From NCBI GenBank assembly GCA_025356695.1, contig JANXSE010000053.1, positions 1-64,000 on the forward strand: a DNA stretch of 64,000 nt. The letters run 5' to 3'. Under the pieces are notes generated by a model that worked only from the letters and a program-made list of their open reading frames with translations, was not told where the DNA came from and did no database searches. The position numbers were made by a program, and so were the translations under genes. The DNA is from Betaproteobacteria bacterium. GTDB taxonomy: Bacteria; Pseudomonadota; Gammaproteobacteria; Burkholderiales; SG8-41. The number at the start of each line of letters is the position of its first letter. The stretch's first letter is position 1. This document shows positions 18,221 to 26,662 of this stretch, piece by piece.

Positions 18221-19732
18221 AATTGTGCCGATCGCCTCGTCGCCCTTTTTGGTTCGCAAGCCGAAGTTGCTCGCCAATTTCGCCTCGACCGCGCGGTCGT
18301 CAACAACTGGGTCAAGTCCGGTTATGTGCCGGCGCGCTGGGCGATGGAAGTCGAGCGCGCCACCAACGGGCAGATTCCGGCGGTCGATATTCTCGACGAA
18401 GCCACCACGCGCAAGCCGTTGCGGATGAAGTCGCGTCCGGACGGCGAGAGCCTGTTTGATTCAACCAACTCTGGGAGTCACAGCATGAATGAATTCGCGC
18501 CCGCAAAACGCGTCAGCTCTTTCCACCCGCCGCAACGCACACTGCTCGGCCCGGGCCCCTCGGAAATCACGCCGCGCGTGATGGCGGCGATGAGCCTGCC
18601 GGCGATCGGTTACCTCGACCCGATTTTCGTCGGCATGATGGAAGAACTCAAAAGCCTGTTGCGCTACACCTTTCAAACCAAAAATCCGCTGACGTTTCCG
18701 GTCTCCGGTCCCGGCTCGGTCGGCATGGAATTCTGTTTCGTCAACATGGTGGCACCCGGCGATAAAGTCATCGTTTGCCGCAACGGCGTGTTCGGTGGCC
18801 GCATGATCGAAAACGTCGAGCGTGCCGGCGGCGTGCCGATCGTGGTTGAAGACGCGTGGGGCGAACCGATCGACCCGCAGAAACTCGAAGACGCGCTGAA
18901 GAAAAATCCTGACGCAAAACTCGTTTCTTTCGTGCATGCGGAAACCTCGACCGGCGTGCAGTCGGATGCGAGAACCCTGATCGAAATCGCGCATAAGCAC
19001 GACGCGCTGACCATCATGGACGCAGTGACGTCGCTCGCAGGCACGCCGGTGCTGGTCGACGAGTGGAAGGCCGACGCCGTGTATTCGGCGAGCCAGAAGT
19101 GCCTGTCGTGCACGCCGGGCCTGTCGCCCGTCACCATTTCCGAGCGCGTGGTTGATCACGTCAAATCGCGCAAGGACAAGATCCACAGCTGGTTCATGGA
19201 CATGAACCTGCTGCTCGGTTACTGGGGCGAAACGACGCGCACCTACCACCACACCGCGCCGACCAACAGCCTCTACGCGCTGCACGAAGCGCTGGTGATC
19301 CTGAAGGAAGAAGGCATCGAGAATTCTTGGGCGCGCCACACACGCAACCATCTCGCGTTGAAGGCCGGCCTCGAAGCCATGGGCCTGAAATTTCTGGTGA
19401 AGGAAGGAGCCGCGCTGCCGCAGATGAACGCGATCCTCATTCCGGAGCCTATCCAGGCGCGTGAGGCCGAAGTTCGCAAGACACTGCTCAACGAGTTCAA
19501 CCTCGAAATTGGTGCCGGTCTCGGCCCGCTCGCCGGCAAGATCTGGCGCATCGGCCTGATGGGCTACTCGTGCAAACCGGAGAATGTCATGCTGTGCCTC
19601 TCGGCGCTCGGCTCGGTGCTGTCCGATATGGGCATGCCGGTGCACGTCGGCGAAGCCGAAGGTGCGGCGCATGGCGCGTACGCTGCACTACACGCCAAGG
19701 CTGCTCAGGCCAAGAAGAAAAAAGCCGCCTGA
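18218..19732 (+). CDS. Cro/YdaS-like HTH segment fused in frame to an alanine/serine-glyoxylate-type aminotransferase
   Basis: One uninterrupted frame of 504 residues. Residues 1-60 (MNCADRLVALFGSQAEVARQ onward, with a VVNNWVKSGYVPARWAMEVE recognition-helix region) look like a Cro/YdaS-type DNA-binding domain. From residue 90 begins a complete class V PLP aminotransferase of the alanine-glyoxylate/serine-glyoxylate group: LLGPGPSEI, FPVSGPGSVGME, HAETSTGVQ, IMDAVTSL, and the PLP lysine in SASQKCLSC. The enzyme alone (from ATG 18485) is 415 residues, the normal family length, and has its own strong ribosome site. Either a true regulator-enzyme fusion is made, or two proteins arise from one frame. 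The C-terminus is lysine/alanine-rich. The reaction would transaminate glyoxylate with alanine or serine; substrate uncertain. Confidence 0.85.
   Translation: MNCADRLVALFGSQAEVARQFRLDRAVVNNWVKSGYVPARWAMEVERATNGQIPAVDILDEATTRKPLRMKSRPDGESLFDSTNSGSHSMNEFAPAKRVSSFHPPQRTLLGPGPSEITPRVMAAMSLPAIGYLDPIFVGMMEELKSLLRYTFQTKNPLTFPVSGPGSVGMEFCFVNMVAPGDKVIVCRNGVFGGRMIENVERAGGVPIVVEDAWGEPIDPQKLEDALKKNPDAKLVSFVHAETSTGVQSDARTLIEIAHKHDALTIMDAVTSLAGTPVLVDEWKADAVYSASQKCLSCTPGLSPVTISERVVDHVKSRKDKIHSWFMDMNLLLGYWGETTRTYHHTAPTNSLYALHEALVILKEEGIENSWARHTRNHLALKAGLEAMGLKFLVKEGAALPQMNAILIPEPIQAREAEVRKTLLNEFNLEIGAGLGPLAGKIWRIGLMGYSCKPENVMLCLSALGSVLSDMGMPVHVGEAEGAAHGAYAALHAKAAQAKKKKAA
18473..18487 (+). promoter_or_regulatory. 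Internal ribosome binding site and start of the aminotransferase alone
   Basis: GGGAG (18473-18477) is followed after 7 bp by ATG at 18485, exactly where the aminotransferase homology begins. No comparable site precedes the upstream candidate starts at 18218 or 18191. This suggests that most aminotransferase is translated from 18485, separately from the HTH segment. Confidence 0.65.
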
Positions 19733-19750
19733 GCCGGGGGTCTCAAAAAT

Positions 19751-19780
19751 AAAAACGGCCGCTTGATGCGGCCGTTTTTA
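19751..19780. terminator. Rho-independent terminator, bidirectional
   Basis: AAAAACGGCCGC and GCGGCCGTTTTT pair around a TTGAT loop, giving a GC-rich stem flanked by an A-run and a T-run on either side. It sits between the convergent aminotransferase and DUF427 genes and can end both transcripts. Confidence 0.9.
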
Positions 19781-19809
19781 TTTGCGGCGTTACCGCAGCA
19801 ACCATAACC

Positions 19810-20091
19810 CTATTCGACTTTCACGCCCTTCCAGAAGGCGATGTAGCCCTTGATATTGTCCGCCTCGGCTTTGGGGGCAGGGTAGTACCAGGCGGCGTCT
19901 TTGTTGGTTTCGCCACTGACGACCACATCGTAATAGCTGGCGGTGCCCTTCCAGTTGCACACAGTGTGTGTATCGCTGTTTTGCAAAAATGCGCGCTTGA
20001 CGGCTTCAGCCGGGAAATACTGGTTGCCTTCAACGACGACGCAGCGATCGCTTTCGGCAATCACCACGCCGTTCCAGCTGGCGCGCCGCAT
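19810..20091 (-). CDS. DUF427 family protein
   Basis: Small protein of 93 residues of the DUF427 family, function not established. Visible family traits are WNGVVIAES near the N-terminus, the FPAEAVKRAFL block, HTVCNWKGTASYYDV and WYYPAPK. The tryptophan/tyrosine-rich core resembles the beta-barrel DUF427 fold. Its start codon overlaps the metF stop in TAATG, so it is translationally coupled to metF and belongs to the ahcY-metF operon controlled by the SAH riboswitch. That context suggests, without proving, a link to methyl-group metabolism. Confidence 0.9.
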   Translation of the reverse strand: MRRASWNGVVIAESDRCVVVEGNQYFPAEAVKRAFLQNSDTHTVCNWKGTASYYDVVVSGETNKDAAWYYPAPKAEADNIKGYIAFWKGVKVE

Positions 20092-20936
20092 TACAGTCCG
20101 AGCCTTTGCCAGACGGCCTTCGTAAGACCGGCCTGGTTAAGCGTATAGAAATGCAGGCCCGGTGCGCCGTTCTTCAGCAGGTCTTCGCACAGTGCCGTGA
20201 CCACATCCAGACCGAACGCGCGGATCGACTCGGCGTCGTCGGCGTAGGCTTCCAGTTTCTTGCGCATCCAGCGCGGAATCTCGGCGCCGCAGGCATCGGA
20301 GAAGCGCGCCAGTTGCGAAAAACGCCCGATCGGCATGATGCCCGGCACGATCGGGATGGTGATTCTCATTTTGTCGCAGGCATCGACGAAACGGTAGTAA
20401 GCGTCCGCATTGTAGAAATACTGTGTGATCGCCGAATCGGCGCCGGCATCGACCTTGCGTTTGAAATTGGCGAGATCGTCCTGCGCGCTTTTAGCCTGCG
20501 GATGAAACTCCGGATAGGCGGCGATTTCGATGTGAAACGTGTCGCCGAATTCGCGGCGGATGAATTCGACAAGTTCATTGGCATAACGGAATTCGCCGGC
20601 AGCAGCGAGGCCCGAGGGCAGATCGCCGCGCAATGCGACGAGATGCTTGATGCCGTTGTCTTTGTAACGCTGCAGCCATTCGCGGATGTTGGCGTGCGTC
20701 GAGGCAACACAGGAAATATGCGGGGCCGCCGCGTAGCCCATTTTGCGGATGTCGAGCACGGTGTCGAGTGTGCGTTCACGCGTCGAGCCGCCGGCGCCGT
20801 AGGTCACCGAAAAGAATTTCGGCTTGAGCGCCGCAAGTTCTTCGGTGGCGGCGCTCAGCTTGTCCTTGCCCTCCGGCGTATTGGGCGGGAAGAACTCGAA
20901 ACTGAAAAGCCGCGGAAACTGTTTTTGTGATTGCAT
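20091..20936 (-). CDS. metF: Methylenetetrahydrofolate reductase
   Basis: FAD enzyme reducing 5,10-methylene-THF to 5-methyl-THF, the methyl donor for methionine synthesis. The 281-residue TIM-barrel protein begins with FSFEFFPPNTPEG, which carries the catalytic glutamate, and has the SVTYGAGGSTRERT block, HLVALRGDLP, and ITQYFYNADAYYRF, all typical of MetF. It lies 54 bp downstream of ahcY and overlaps DUF427, so the operon order is riboswitch-ahcY-metF-DUF427. Confidence 0.96.
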   Translation of the reverse strand: MQSQKQFPRLFSFEFFPPNTPEGKDKLSAATEELAALKPKFFSVTYGAGGSTRERTLDTVLDIRKMGYAAAPHISCVASTHANIREWLQRYKDNGIKHLVALRGDLPSGLAAAGEFRYANELVEFIRREFGDTFHIEIAAYPEFHPQAKSAQDDLANFKRKVDAGADSAITQYFYNADAYYRFVDACDKMRITIPIVPGIMPIGRFSQLARFSDACGAEIPRWMRKKLEAYADDAESIRAFGLDVVTALCEDLLKNGAPGLHFYTLNQAGLTKAVWQRLGL

Positions 20937-20990
20937 GGTCAGGTGCGGACGGAACCGGCGAAAGAACTCCGGTATCCGCCCGCCACTCCA

Positions 20991-22400
20991 TCAATACCGG
21001 TATTGGTCCGCTTTATACGGGCCTTCAACCGGCAGGTTGAGATACGCACACTGCTTCTCGTTCAGCGTGGTCAGTTCGACGCCGAGCTTCTTCAGATGCA
21101 GGCGCGCGACTTTTTCATCGAGATGCTTGGGCAGCGTGTAGACCTCGTTCTTGTACTGGTCGCCGCGCACGAAGAGCTCGATCTGCGCCAGCGTCTGGTT
21201 GGTGAACGAGTTCGACATCACGAACGACGGATGTCCGGTGCCGCAGCCGAGATTGACGAGACGACCCTCGGCCAGCAGGATCAGGCGCTTGCCGTCGGGG
21301 AACACGATGTGATCGACCTGCGGCTTGATGTTGTCCCAGGTGTATTGCTTCAGCGCGGCGACTTCGATTTCCGAATCGAAGTGGCCGATGTTGCAGACGA
21401 TCGCATTATTCTTCATGCGCTTCATGTGATCGTGGGTGATGACGCCGAGGTTGCCGGTGCAGGTGACGTAGATGTCGGCCTTGTCGGCGGCGTATTCCAT
21501 GGTGACGACGCGAAAGCCCTCCATCGACGCCTGCAGCGCGCAGATCGGATCGACTTCGGTGACCCAGACCTGTGCCGACAGTGCGCGCAGGGCTTCGGCG
21601 CTGCCCTTGCCGACATCGCCGTAGCCGCAGACGACCGCGACCTTGCCGGCAATCATGACGTCGGTGGCACGCTTGATCGCATCGACCAGCGATTCGCGGC
21701 AGCCGTAGAGGTTGTCGAACTTCGACTTCGTTACCGAGTCGTTGACGTTGATGGCCGGGAACGGCAGACGGCCTTCCTTCTGCATCTGATACAGGCGGTG
21801 CACGCCAGTGGTGGTTTCTTCCGTCACGCCTTTGATGTTGGCCTGGATTTTCGAATAGAAGCCGGGCTTTTCCTTGAGCGTTTTGCGCATGGCGGCGAAC
21901 AGCACGACTTCTTCTTCGTTCGTGCCTTCTGGCGGTTGCGTTTTGTTTTTCTCGTGTTGCGCGCCGAGCGTGACCAGCAGCGTGGCGTCGCCGCCGTCGT
22001 CGAGGATCATGTTCGGCGTGCCGCCGTCGTTCCACTCGAGAATGCGGTGGGTGTAGTCCCAGTAATCTTCGAGCGTCTCACCTTTGTAGGCGAACACCGG
22101 GATGCCGCGCGCGGCGATGGCGGCGGCGGCGTGGTCCTGCGTCGAGAAAATGTTGCACGAGGCCCAACGGATGTCGGCACCGAGATCGGCCAGCGTCTCG
22201 ATCAGCACGGCGGTCTGGATTGTCATGTGAAGCGAGCCGGCAATGCGCGCGCCTTTCAGCGGTTGCTTGCCCTTGAATTCCTCGCGGATCGCCATCAGAC
22301 CCGGCATTTCGGTCTCGGCAATGGCGATTTCCTTGCGGCCGAATGCGGCCTGCGCCATGTCGGCGACTTTGTAATCGGTGAATTTGGTTGCGGCGTTCAT
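20991..22400 (-). CDS. ahcY: Adenosylhomocysteinase
   Basis: Hydrolyses S-adenosylhomocysteine to adenosine and homocysteine using tightly bound NAD, relieving product inhibition of methyltransferases. The 469-residue protein has the [15 protein letters not shown] block, the substrate region [13 protein letters not shown], the NAD loop GYGDVGKG and the C-terminal KADQYRY tail that closes the NAD site of the neighbouring subunit. It has the roughly 40-residue insertion found in many bacterial forms. The ATG at 22400 has AAGGAGG 5-6 bp upstream; a GTG at 22403 is too close to that site. An SAH riboswitch lies in the leader. Confidence 0.97.
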   Translation of the reverse strand: MNAATKFTDYKVADMAQAAFGRKEIAIAETEMPGLMAIREEFKGKQPLKGARIAGSLHMTIQTAVLIETLADLGADIRWASCNIFSTQDHAAAAIAARGIPVFAYKGETLEDYWDYTHRILEWNDGGTPNMILDDGGDATLLVTLGAQHEKNKTQPPEGTNEEEVVLFAAMRKTLKEKPGFYSKIQANIKGVTEETTTGVHRLYQMQKEGRLPFPAINVNDSVTKSKFDNLYGCRESLVDAIKRATDVMIAGKVAVVCGYGDVGKGSAEALRALSAQVWVTEVDPICALQASMEGFRVVTMEYAADKADIYVTCTGNLGVITHDHMKRMKNNAIVCNIGHFDSEIEVAALKQYTWDNIKPQVDHIVFPDGKRLILLAEGRLVNLGCGTGHPSFVMSNSFTNQTLAQIELFVRGDQYKNEVYTLPKHLDEKVARLHLKKLGVELTTLNEKQCAYLNLPVEGPYKADQYRY

Positions 22401-22435
22401 CACGCCCTCCTTTCCAGGTTGCAGAAAAAAAGTAC

Positions 22436-22522
22436 GTGAGCGCCGTTGCGGTGTAAGCCCCCACCGAGCCTGGCGGATTCAAACGGGGGAGACCCGTGAA
22501 ATCCGTCGCAACGCTCCTCGGC
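22436..22522 (-). ncRNA. S-adenosylhomocysteine (SAH) riboswitch
   Basis: On the reverse strand the leader of ahcY contains, in order, CCGAGGAGCGTTGC, CAGGCTCGG and GCAACGGCGCTCAC. CCGAG pairs with CTCGG, and GAGCGTTGC pairs with GCAACGGCGCTC across the gap, forming the conserved SAH riboswitch core with its pseudoknot. It ends about 35 bp before the ahcY start. The known class turns on gene expression when SAH accumulates, which fits control of SAH hydrolase and, through the operon, metF and DUF427. Confidence 0.93.
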
Positions 22523-22531
22523 GAGGCGCGC

Positions 22532-22560
22532 ATTGTAACCCAACTGCCGCCCAAAACCAA
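22532..22560 (-). promoter_or_regulatory. Sigma-70-type promoter of the ahcY operon
   Basis: Reverse strand: TTGGTT (22555-22560) and TACAAT (22532-22537) spaced by exactly 17 bp, ending about 10 bp before the riboswitch core. The -35 overlaps the edge of the metK terminator hairpin, so termination and initiation are packed together. Confidence 0.7.
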
Positions 22561-22586
22561 AAACGCCGGCTTGCGCCGGCGTTTTT
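22559..22586 (-). terminator. Rho-independent terminator of metK
   Basis: AAAAACGCCGGC and GCCGGCGTTTTT form a perfect 12-bp stem around a 4-nt loop, 20 bp after the metK stop on the reverse strand, with a T-run on the exit side. It separates metK from the ahcY operon. Confidence 0.9.
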
Positions 22587-22605
22587 GACTGGAACCGCGG
22601 TGTTC

Positions 22606-23772
22606 TTACTTGATACCGGCGTCGGCCTTGAGCGCGGCAACCTTGTCCGTGTGTTCCCAGGTAAATTCCGGCTCGTCGCGACCGAAGTGGCCGTTGGCCG
22701 CGGTCTTCTCGTAGATCGGGCGCAACAGGTTGAGCATCTGGATGATGCCCTTGGGCCGCAGGTCGAAATGGCGCGACACCAGTTCAGACAGCTTTTCGTC
22801 GGAGATCTCGCCGGTGCCGTAGGTTGTCACCATGACACTCGTCGGTTTTGCCACGCCGATCGCGTAGGCAATCTGCACTTCGCAGCGCAGCGCCAGCCCT
22901 GCGGCGACCACGTTTTTGGCGACATAGCGCGCGGCGTAGGCCGCTGAGCGGTCGACCTTCGATGGGTCTTTGCCGGAGAATGCGCCGCCGCCATGGCGCG
23001 AATAGCCGCCGTAGGTGTCGACGATGATCTTGCGGCCGGTCAGGCCGCAATCGCCTTTCGGGCCGCCGATTTCAAACACGCCGGTCGGATTGACCAGGTA
23101 CTTGATCTGGCCTTTGATGAGTTCCTTCGGCAGCACCGGCTTGATGATCTGCTCGATCACCGCTTCTTCGATCTGCTTGTGCGACATGCCGGGCTGATGC
23201 TGTGTCGACAGCACGATCGTGTCGATCGCCACCGGTTTGTCATTTTCATACTTGATCGTGACCTGCGATTTGGCATCGGGGCGCAGCCACGGCAGGCGGC
23301 CGTCACGGCGCAGCTCCGACTGGCGCTCGACCAGCCGGTGCGACAAATGGATCGGCAGCGGCATCAGCTGTGCGGTTTCATCGCAGGCGAAGCCGAACAT
23401 CAGGCCCTGGTCGCCGGCGCCCTGATCGAGGTCTAGACCCTGGCCTTCGTTGACGCCCTGCGCGATGTTCTGGGATTGCTGTCCGTACTGGACGATGATC
23501 GTCGCGGTGTCGGCGTCGAAGCCGATGCTGGGATCGGTATAGCCGATGCGTTTGATCGTCTTGCGCGCCACCTCGGCGAAATTTACCTTTGCCCCGGTGG
23601 TGATTTCACCCGCCAGCACGACGAGATTGTCTTTGACCAGTGTTTCAGCGGCGACGCGGGAGCCTTTGTCCTGCGCTAAAATCGCGTCAAGAACCGCATC
23701 CGAAATCTGATCCGCTACTTTGTCGGGATGGCCTTCGGAAACCGATTCCGAGGTAAACAGAAAATCGCTCAT
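22606..23772 (-). CDS. metK: S-adenosylmethionine synthetase
   Basis: Forms S-adenosylmethionine from methionine and ATP. The 388-residue protein shows the whole family pattern: [17 protein letters not shown] at the N-terminus (methionine/ATP and magnesium residues), [10 protein letters not shown], and the glycine-rich phosphate loop [16 protein letters not shown]. It lies directly upstream of the SAH hydrolase operon, so synthesis and recycling of the methyl donor are neighbours. The leader is only about 35 nt from the -10 and holds no obvious SAM riboswitch. Confidence 0.97.
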   Translation of the reverse strand: MSDFLFTSESVSEGHPDKVADQISDAVLDAILAQDKGSRVAAETLVKDNLVVLAGEITTGAKVNFAEVARKTIKRIGYTDPSIGFDADTATIIVQYGQQSQNIAQGVNEGQGLDLDQGAGDQGLMFGFACDETAQLMPLPIHLSHRLVERQSELRRDGRLPWLRPDAKSQVTIKYENDKPVAIDTIVLSTQHQPGMSHKQIEEAVIEQIIKPVLPKELIKGQIKYLVNPTGVFEIGGPKGDCGLTGRKIIVDTYGGYSRHGGGAFSGKDPSKVDRSAAYAARYVAKNVVAAGLALRCEVQIAYAIGVAKPTSVMVTTYGTGEISDEKLSELVSRHFDLRPKGIIQMLNLLRPIYEKTAANGHFGRDEPEFTWEHTDKVAALKADAGIK

Positions 23773-23809
23773 GGTAAGCAGCCGCTTAAAGGAATTGATG
23801 AGGGGCGGA

Positions 23810-23815
23810 ATTATA
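23810..23815 (-). promoter_or_regulatory. Consensus -10 element of metK
   Basis: Reverse strand reads TTGTTATAATTCC, a perfect TATAAT preceded by TG (TGTTATAAT, an extended -10), 38 bp before the metK start. A weak TTCGCA lies about 18 bp upstream. The site is in the short gap before the divergent acyltransferase gene. Confidence 0.65.
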
Positions 23816-23882
23816 ACAAAGGCTGGTCAGGGCTGCGAAAACCCATGCTGAAGTCGAAATTTTTCCGCTGGATGGCGGCGTG

Positions 23883-24755
23883 ATGGTGCGGCTCGGTCTG
23901 GCTTGCATCTGGCTGCTGCATTTTCTGCCGCTGGCGCTGTTGTCGCGGCTGGGCTCGGCGCTCGGCGCGCTGCTCTATGCGGTCGCCGTGCCGCGCCGCC
24001 GCGTCGTGCTGCTCAATCTGCAATTCTGTTTTCCCGCACTTGCCGAGTACGAACGCCGAAAACTTGCGCGCGCGCATTTCTGCGCTTTTGCGCGCAGCGT
24101 GTTCGAACACGGCATCCTCTGGTGGGGTTCCAAGGCGCGCGTGCAGGCGCTGGTGAAAATTGAAGGGCTCGAACACTGGCGCAGTCTCGACGGCAAACCG
24201 GTGATCCTGCTGGCACCGCATTTCGTCGGCCTCGACATGGGCGGCATCCGCCTGGCGTCGGAATACCGCCTGAATTCGGTCTACAGCCGGACCAAGGACG
24301 CCGTCTTCGACCGCCTGTTGATCCACGGCCGCACGCGCTTCGGCCAGACCACGCTGTTCGCGCGCCAGGACGGCATCCGGTCGATGGTGAAGACGCTGAA
24401 AAAGGGTGAACCGTTTTACTATCTGCCGGACATGGATCTGGGCATTCGCGATTCGGTGTTCGCGCCGTTTTTTGGCAAGCCGGCCGCCACCATCACCGGC
24501 TTGTCGCGCATCGCGCAACTGGCGGGTGCGGCCATCGTGCCATGCATCACGCGCCAGCTGCCCGGCGGCGCCGGTTATGTGGTGCGCCTGTATCCGGCGT
24601 GGACGGATTTCCCGAGCGGCGACCTCGAGGCTGACGCCTGCCGCATGAACGCATTTATCGAAGAGCGCGTGCGCGAGATGCCCGAGCAGTATTATTGGCT
24701 GCACAAGCGTTTCAAAACACGCCCCGCGGGCGAGGCCAACCCCTATGAACCCTGA
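23883..24755 (+). CDS. LpxL/HtrB-family lipid A acyltransferase
   Basis: Inner-membrane acyltransferase of about 290 residues, likely adding a secondary acyl chain to lipid A, by family. It has an N-terminal membrane helix (about 5-30), the HX4D catalytic motif in PHFVGLDMGG, and a second conserved block in PDMDLGIRDSVFAPFFG. The start is ATG at 23883 (GTG at 23880 directly precedes it). A 12-codon open frame (23845-23883) ends in TGATG overlapping this start and might couple translation, but I cannot show that it is made. Overlaps the next gene by 11 bp. LpxL versus LpxM cannot be separated from sequence alone. Confidence 0.88.
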   Translation: MVRLGLACIWLLHFLPLALLSRLGSALGALLYAVAVPRRRVVLLNLQFCFPALAEYERRKLARAHFCAFARSVFEHGILWWGSKARVQALVKIEGLEHWRSLDGKPVILLAPHFVGLDMGGIRLASEYRLNSVYSRTKDAVFDRLLIHGRTRFGQTTLFARQDGIRSMVKTLKKGEPFYYLPDMDLGIRDSVFAPFFGKPAATITGLSRIAQLAGAAIVPCITRQLPGGAGYVVRLYPAWTDFPSGDLEADACRMNAFIEERVREMPEQYYWLHKRFKTRPAGEANPYEP

Positions 24756-25281
24756 GCCGGCTGCAGAGATTCCGGTGCCGCAATCCACCGTGCAGATGCT
24801 GCGCGTGGCGGCGGAGGATGCCGAGGCGATCAGCGCGCTGGCCCGCGTGATCTGGCATGCGCATTACGCCGACATCATTTCCGCCGCGCAAATCGATTAC
24901 ATGCTCGGGCAGCGTTACGCGCCGGCGCTTCTGCGCGAGCAGCTGGCGCGCGGCGTGGCCTGGGACAAGTTGTTGATCGATGGCAGGATCATCGCCTTTG
25001 CGTCTTATTTCAACAGTGACGACGGGCGCCAGATGAAACTCGACAAGCTCTATGTGCACCCCGCTCATCAGCGCGGTGGTTACGGCGGCCTGCTGATTGC
25101 GCGCGCACTGGGTGTTGCGCGCGAAACCGGCTGCAAAACGCTGATGCTGGCGGTCAATAAGGCAAACGCAAAGGCGATTGCCGCGTATACGAAGTACGGT
25201 TTCCGCATTCGCGAAGCAATCGTGCAGGACATCGGCGGCGGATTTGTGATGGACGACTACATCATGGTGAAGGATGTTTGA
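24745..25281 (+). CDS. GNAT-family N-acetyltransferase
   Basis: Protein of 178 residues with a single GNAT domain (about 17-175). The acetyl-CoA binding loop is in YVHPAHQRGGYGGLLI, a variant of the Q/RxxGxG/A signature, and the terminal strand-helix pair NKANAKAIAAYTKYGFR is typical. Substrate cannot be predicted. It overlaps the acyltransferase gene by 11 bp, implying coupled expression, and is followed by a REP-like palindrome. Confidence 0.87.
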   Translation: MNPEPAAEIPVPQSTVQMLRVAAEDAEAISALARVIWHAHYADIISAAQIDYMLGQRYAPALLREQLARGVAWDKLLIDGRIIAFASYFNSDDGRQMKLDKLYVHPAHQRGGYGGLLIARALGVARETGCKTLMLAVNKANAKAIAAYTKYGFRIREAIVQDIGGGFVMDDYIMVKDV

Positions 25282-25300
25282 TTGTTGCGGTGTTGGCCTT

Positions 25301-25340
25301 GCCCCCACCCCAGCCCTCCCCCGCGCGCGGGGGAGGGTGA
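25301..25340. repeat. REP-like G/C palindromic repeat
   Basis: Bases 25314-25337 form a perfect 24-bp palindrome (CCCTCCCCCGCG and its complement), preceded by CCCCCACCCCAG. The layout matches the units at 4681-4808. It lies between the GNAT and CoA-binding genes and may attenuate or end transcription there. Confidence 0.6.
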
Positions 25341-25373
25341 AGTTAGGCGTTGCGCAACTTTTGGTAGGTAGTC

Positions 25374-25802
25374 ATGTTTGAAAATCCGAATCGCGATCAA
25401 CGATGCGCATTGCTGCAACGCATAAAAACGATTGCGGTGGTCGGCTTGTCGCCGAACCCGGCGCGGCCGAGCCACGGCGTGTCGGCGGCGATGCGCGGCT
25501 TCGGTTACAACATCATTCCGGTGCATCCGGCGGTGAAAGCGGTATTGGGCGTCAAGGCCTATGCGCGGCTTGCCGACATCGACCAGCCGGTGGATCTGGT
25601 CAATGTGTTCCGCCAGCCCGAGTTTGTCAGCGGTATCGTCGACGAATGCATTGCGCTGGGTTTCAAGGCGTTGTGGCTGCAGGACGGCGTGATCGACGAG
25701 GCGGCCGCCGAACGCGCACGCGCCGCCGGCATCCTGGTGGTGATGAACCGTTGCATCTACCGCGATTACAAAAATGAATATGCGCCGTCGTTGAAACAAT
25801 GA
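25374..25802 (+). CDS. CoA-binding domain protein (YccU-like)
   Basis: Rossmann-type CoA-binding protein of 142 residues. The domain covers nearly the whole chain: [18 protein letters not shown] near residue 22, GYNIIPVHP, the VNVFR strand and [17 protein letters not shown], ending [12 protein letters not shown]. The family is widespread and its role is not established; related stand-alone domains are similar to the succinyl-CoA ligase alpha N-terminus. Its stop overlaps the dapF ATG by 4 bp. Confidence 0.88.
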   Translation: MFENPNRDQRCALLQRIKTIAVVGLSPNPARPSHGVSAAMRGFGYNIIPVHPAVKAVLGVKAYARLADIDQPVDLVNVFRQPEFVSGIVDECIALGFKALWLQDGVIDEAAAERARAAGILVVMNRCIYRDYKNEYAPSLKQ

Positions 25803-26647
25803 AACTCAAATTCACCAAGATGCACGGGCTGGGCAACGACTTTGTCGTGCTCGATGCCACGCGCACGCCGCTGGCGTTGAGCGCCGCGCAGTTGCGCCGT
25901 ATCGCCGACCGCCGCTTCGGCATCGGTTGCGACCAGATCCTGCAGGTCGAACCGCCGCGCACCGCCGGTACCGATTTTTATTACCGCATCTTCAACGCCG
26001 ACGGCGGCGAGGTCGAGCAGTGCGGCAACGGTGCGCGCTGCTTCGTGCGCTATGTGCACGATCACGGCCTGACGGCGGCGACCGAAATCCGCGTCGGCAC
26101 CGTCTCCGGCGTGATCGTGCCGCGTTTGGAGAAAGACGGCTCCGTGACGGTTAACATGGGCGCGCCGGAATTCGAGCCGGCGCGTATTCCGTTCGACGCG
26201 CCGCAGCGCGCGCCGACCTATGCGCTGGAGGCCGGTGCGCATCTGGTCGAAATCAACGCGCTGTCGATGGGCAATCCGCACGCCGTGCAGTTTGTCGCCG
26301 ACGTCGATGCGGCGCCGGTGGCGGAAGAGGGCGCATTGATTGAGCGGCACGCGCGTTTTCCGAGGCGCGTCAACGCGGGCTTCGTCCAGGTGGTCGATCG
26401 CGCGCACATACGGCTGCGCGTGTTCGAGCGCGGTGCCGGTGAAACGCTGGCCTGCGGCACCGGCGCCTGCGCGGCGGTGGTCGCCGGCATCCAGCGCGGC
26501 CTGCTTGATGCGCGCGTGACGGTGGCTACGCGGGGCGGCAAGCTCAGTATATTATGGGAGGGTGAGGGCAGACCGGTGCTGATGACCGGCCCGGCGGTCA
26601 CCGTCTTTGAAGGCGAACTCGAGATCGAACCGGAACACACAACGTAA
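25799..26647 (+). CDS. dapF: Diaminopimelate epimerase
   Basis: Converts LL- to meso-diaminopimelate for lysine and peptidoglycan synthesis. The 282-residue protein has the two active-site cysteines in equivalent halves: C75 in EQCGNGARC and C219 in [20 protein letters not shown] at the N-terminus and NPHAVQFV are also family blocks. It heads the dapF-DUF484-xerC order seen in many proteobacteria and overlaps the CoA-binding gene by 4 bp. Confidence 0.97.
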   Translation: MKLKFTKMHGLGNDFVVLDATRTPLALSAAQLRRIADRRFGIGCDQILQVEPPRTAGTDFYYRIFNADGGEVEQCGNGARCFVRYVHDHGLTAATEIRVGTVSGVIVPRLEKDGSVTVNMGAPEFEPARIPFDAPQRAPTYALEAGAHLVEINALSMGNPHAVQFVADVDAAPVAEEGALIERHARFPRRVNAGFVQVVDRAHIRLRVFERGAGETLACGTGACAAVVAGIQRGLLDARVTVATRGGKLSILWEGEGRPVLMTGPAVTVFEGELEIEPEHTT

Positions 26648-26662
26648 TCTAAAGCGGCCACT

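Noticed and set aside
20931..22439. 502-codon open frame on the plus strand opposite ahcY
   Set aside because: Antisense shadow of ahcY and its leader; no family pattern and it crosses the SAH riboswitch.
23773..23830. SAM riboswitch before metK
   Set aside because: The leader from the -10 to the start is about 30 nt, too short for a known SAM riboswitch, and no conserved core is visible.
23845..23883. 12-codon leader frame ending in TGATG at the acyltransferase start
   Set aside because: Could be a coupling peptide, but a frame this short arises by chance and the ribosome site is poor.
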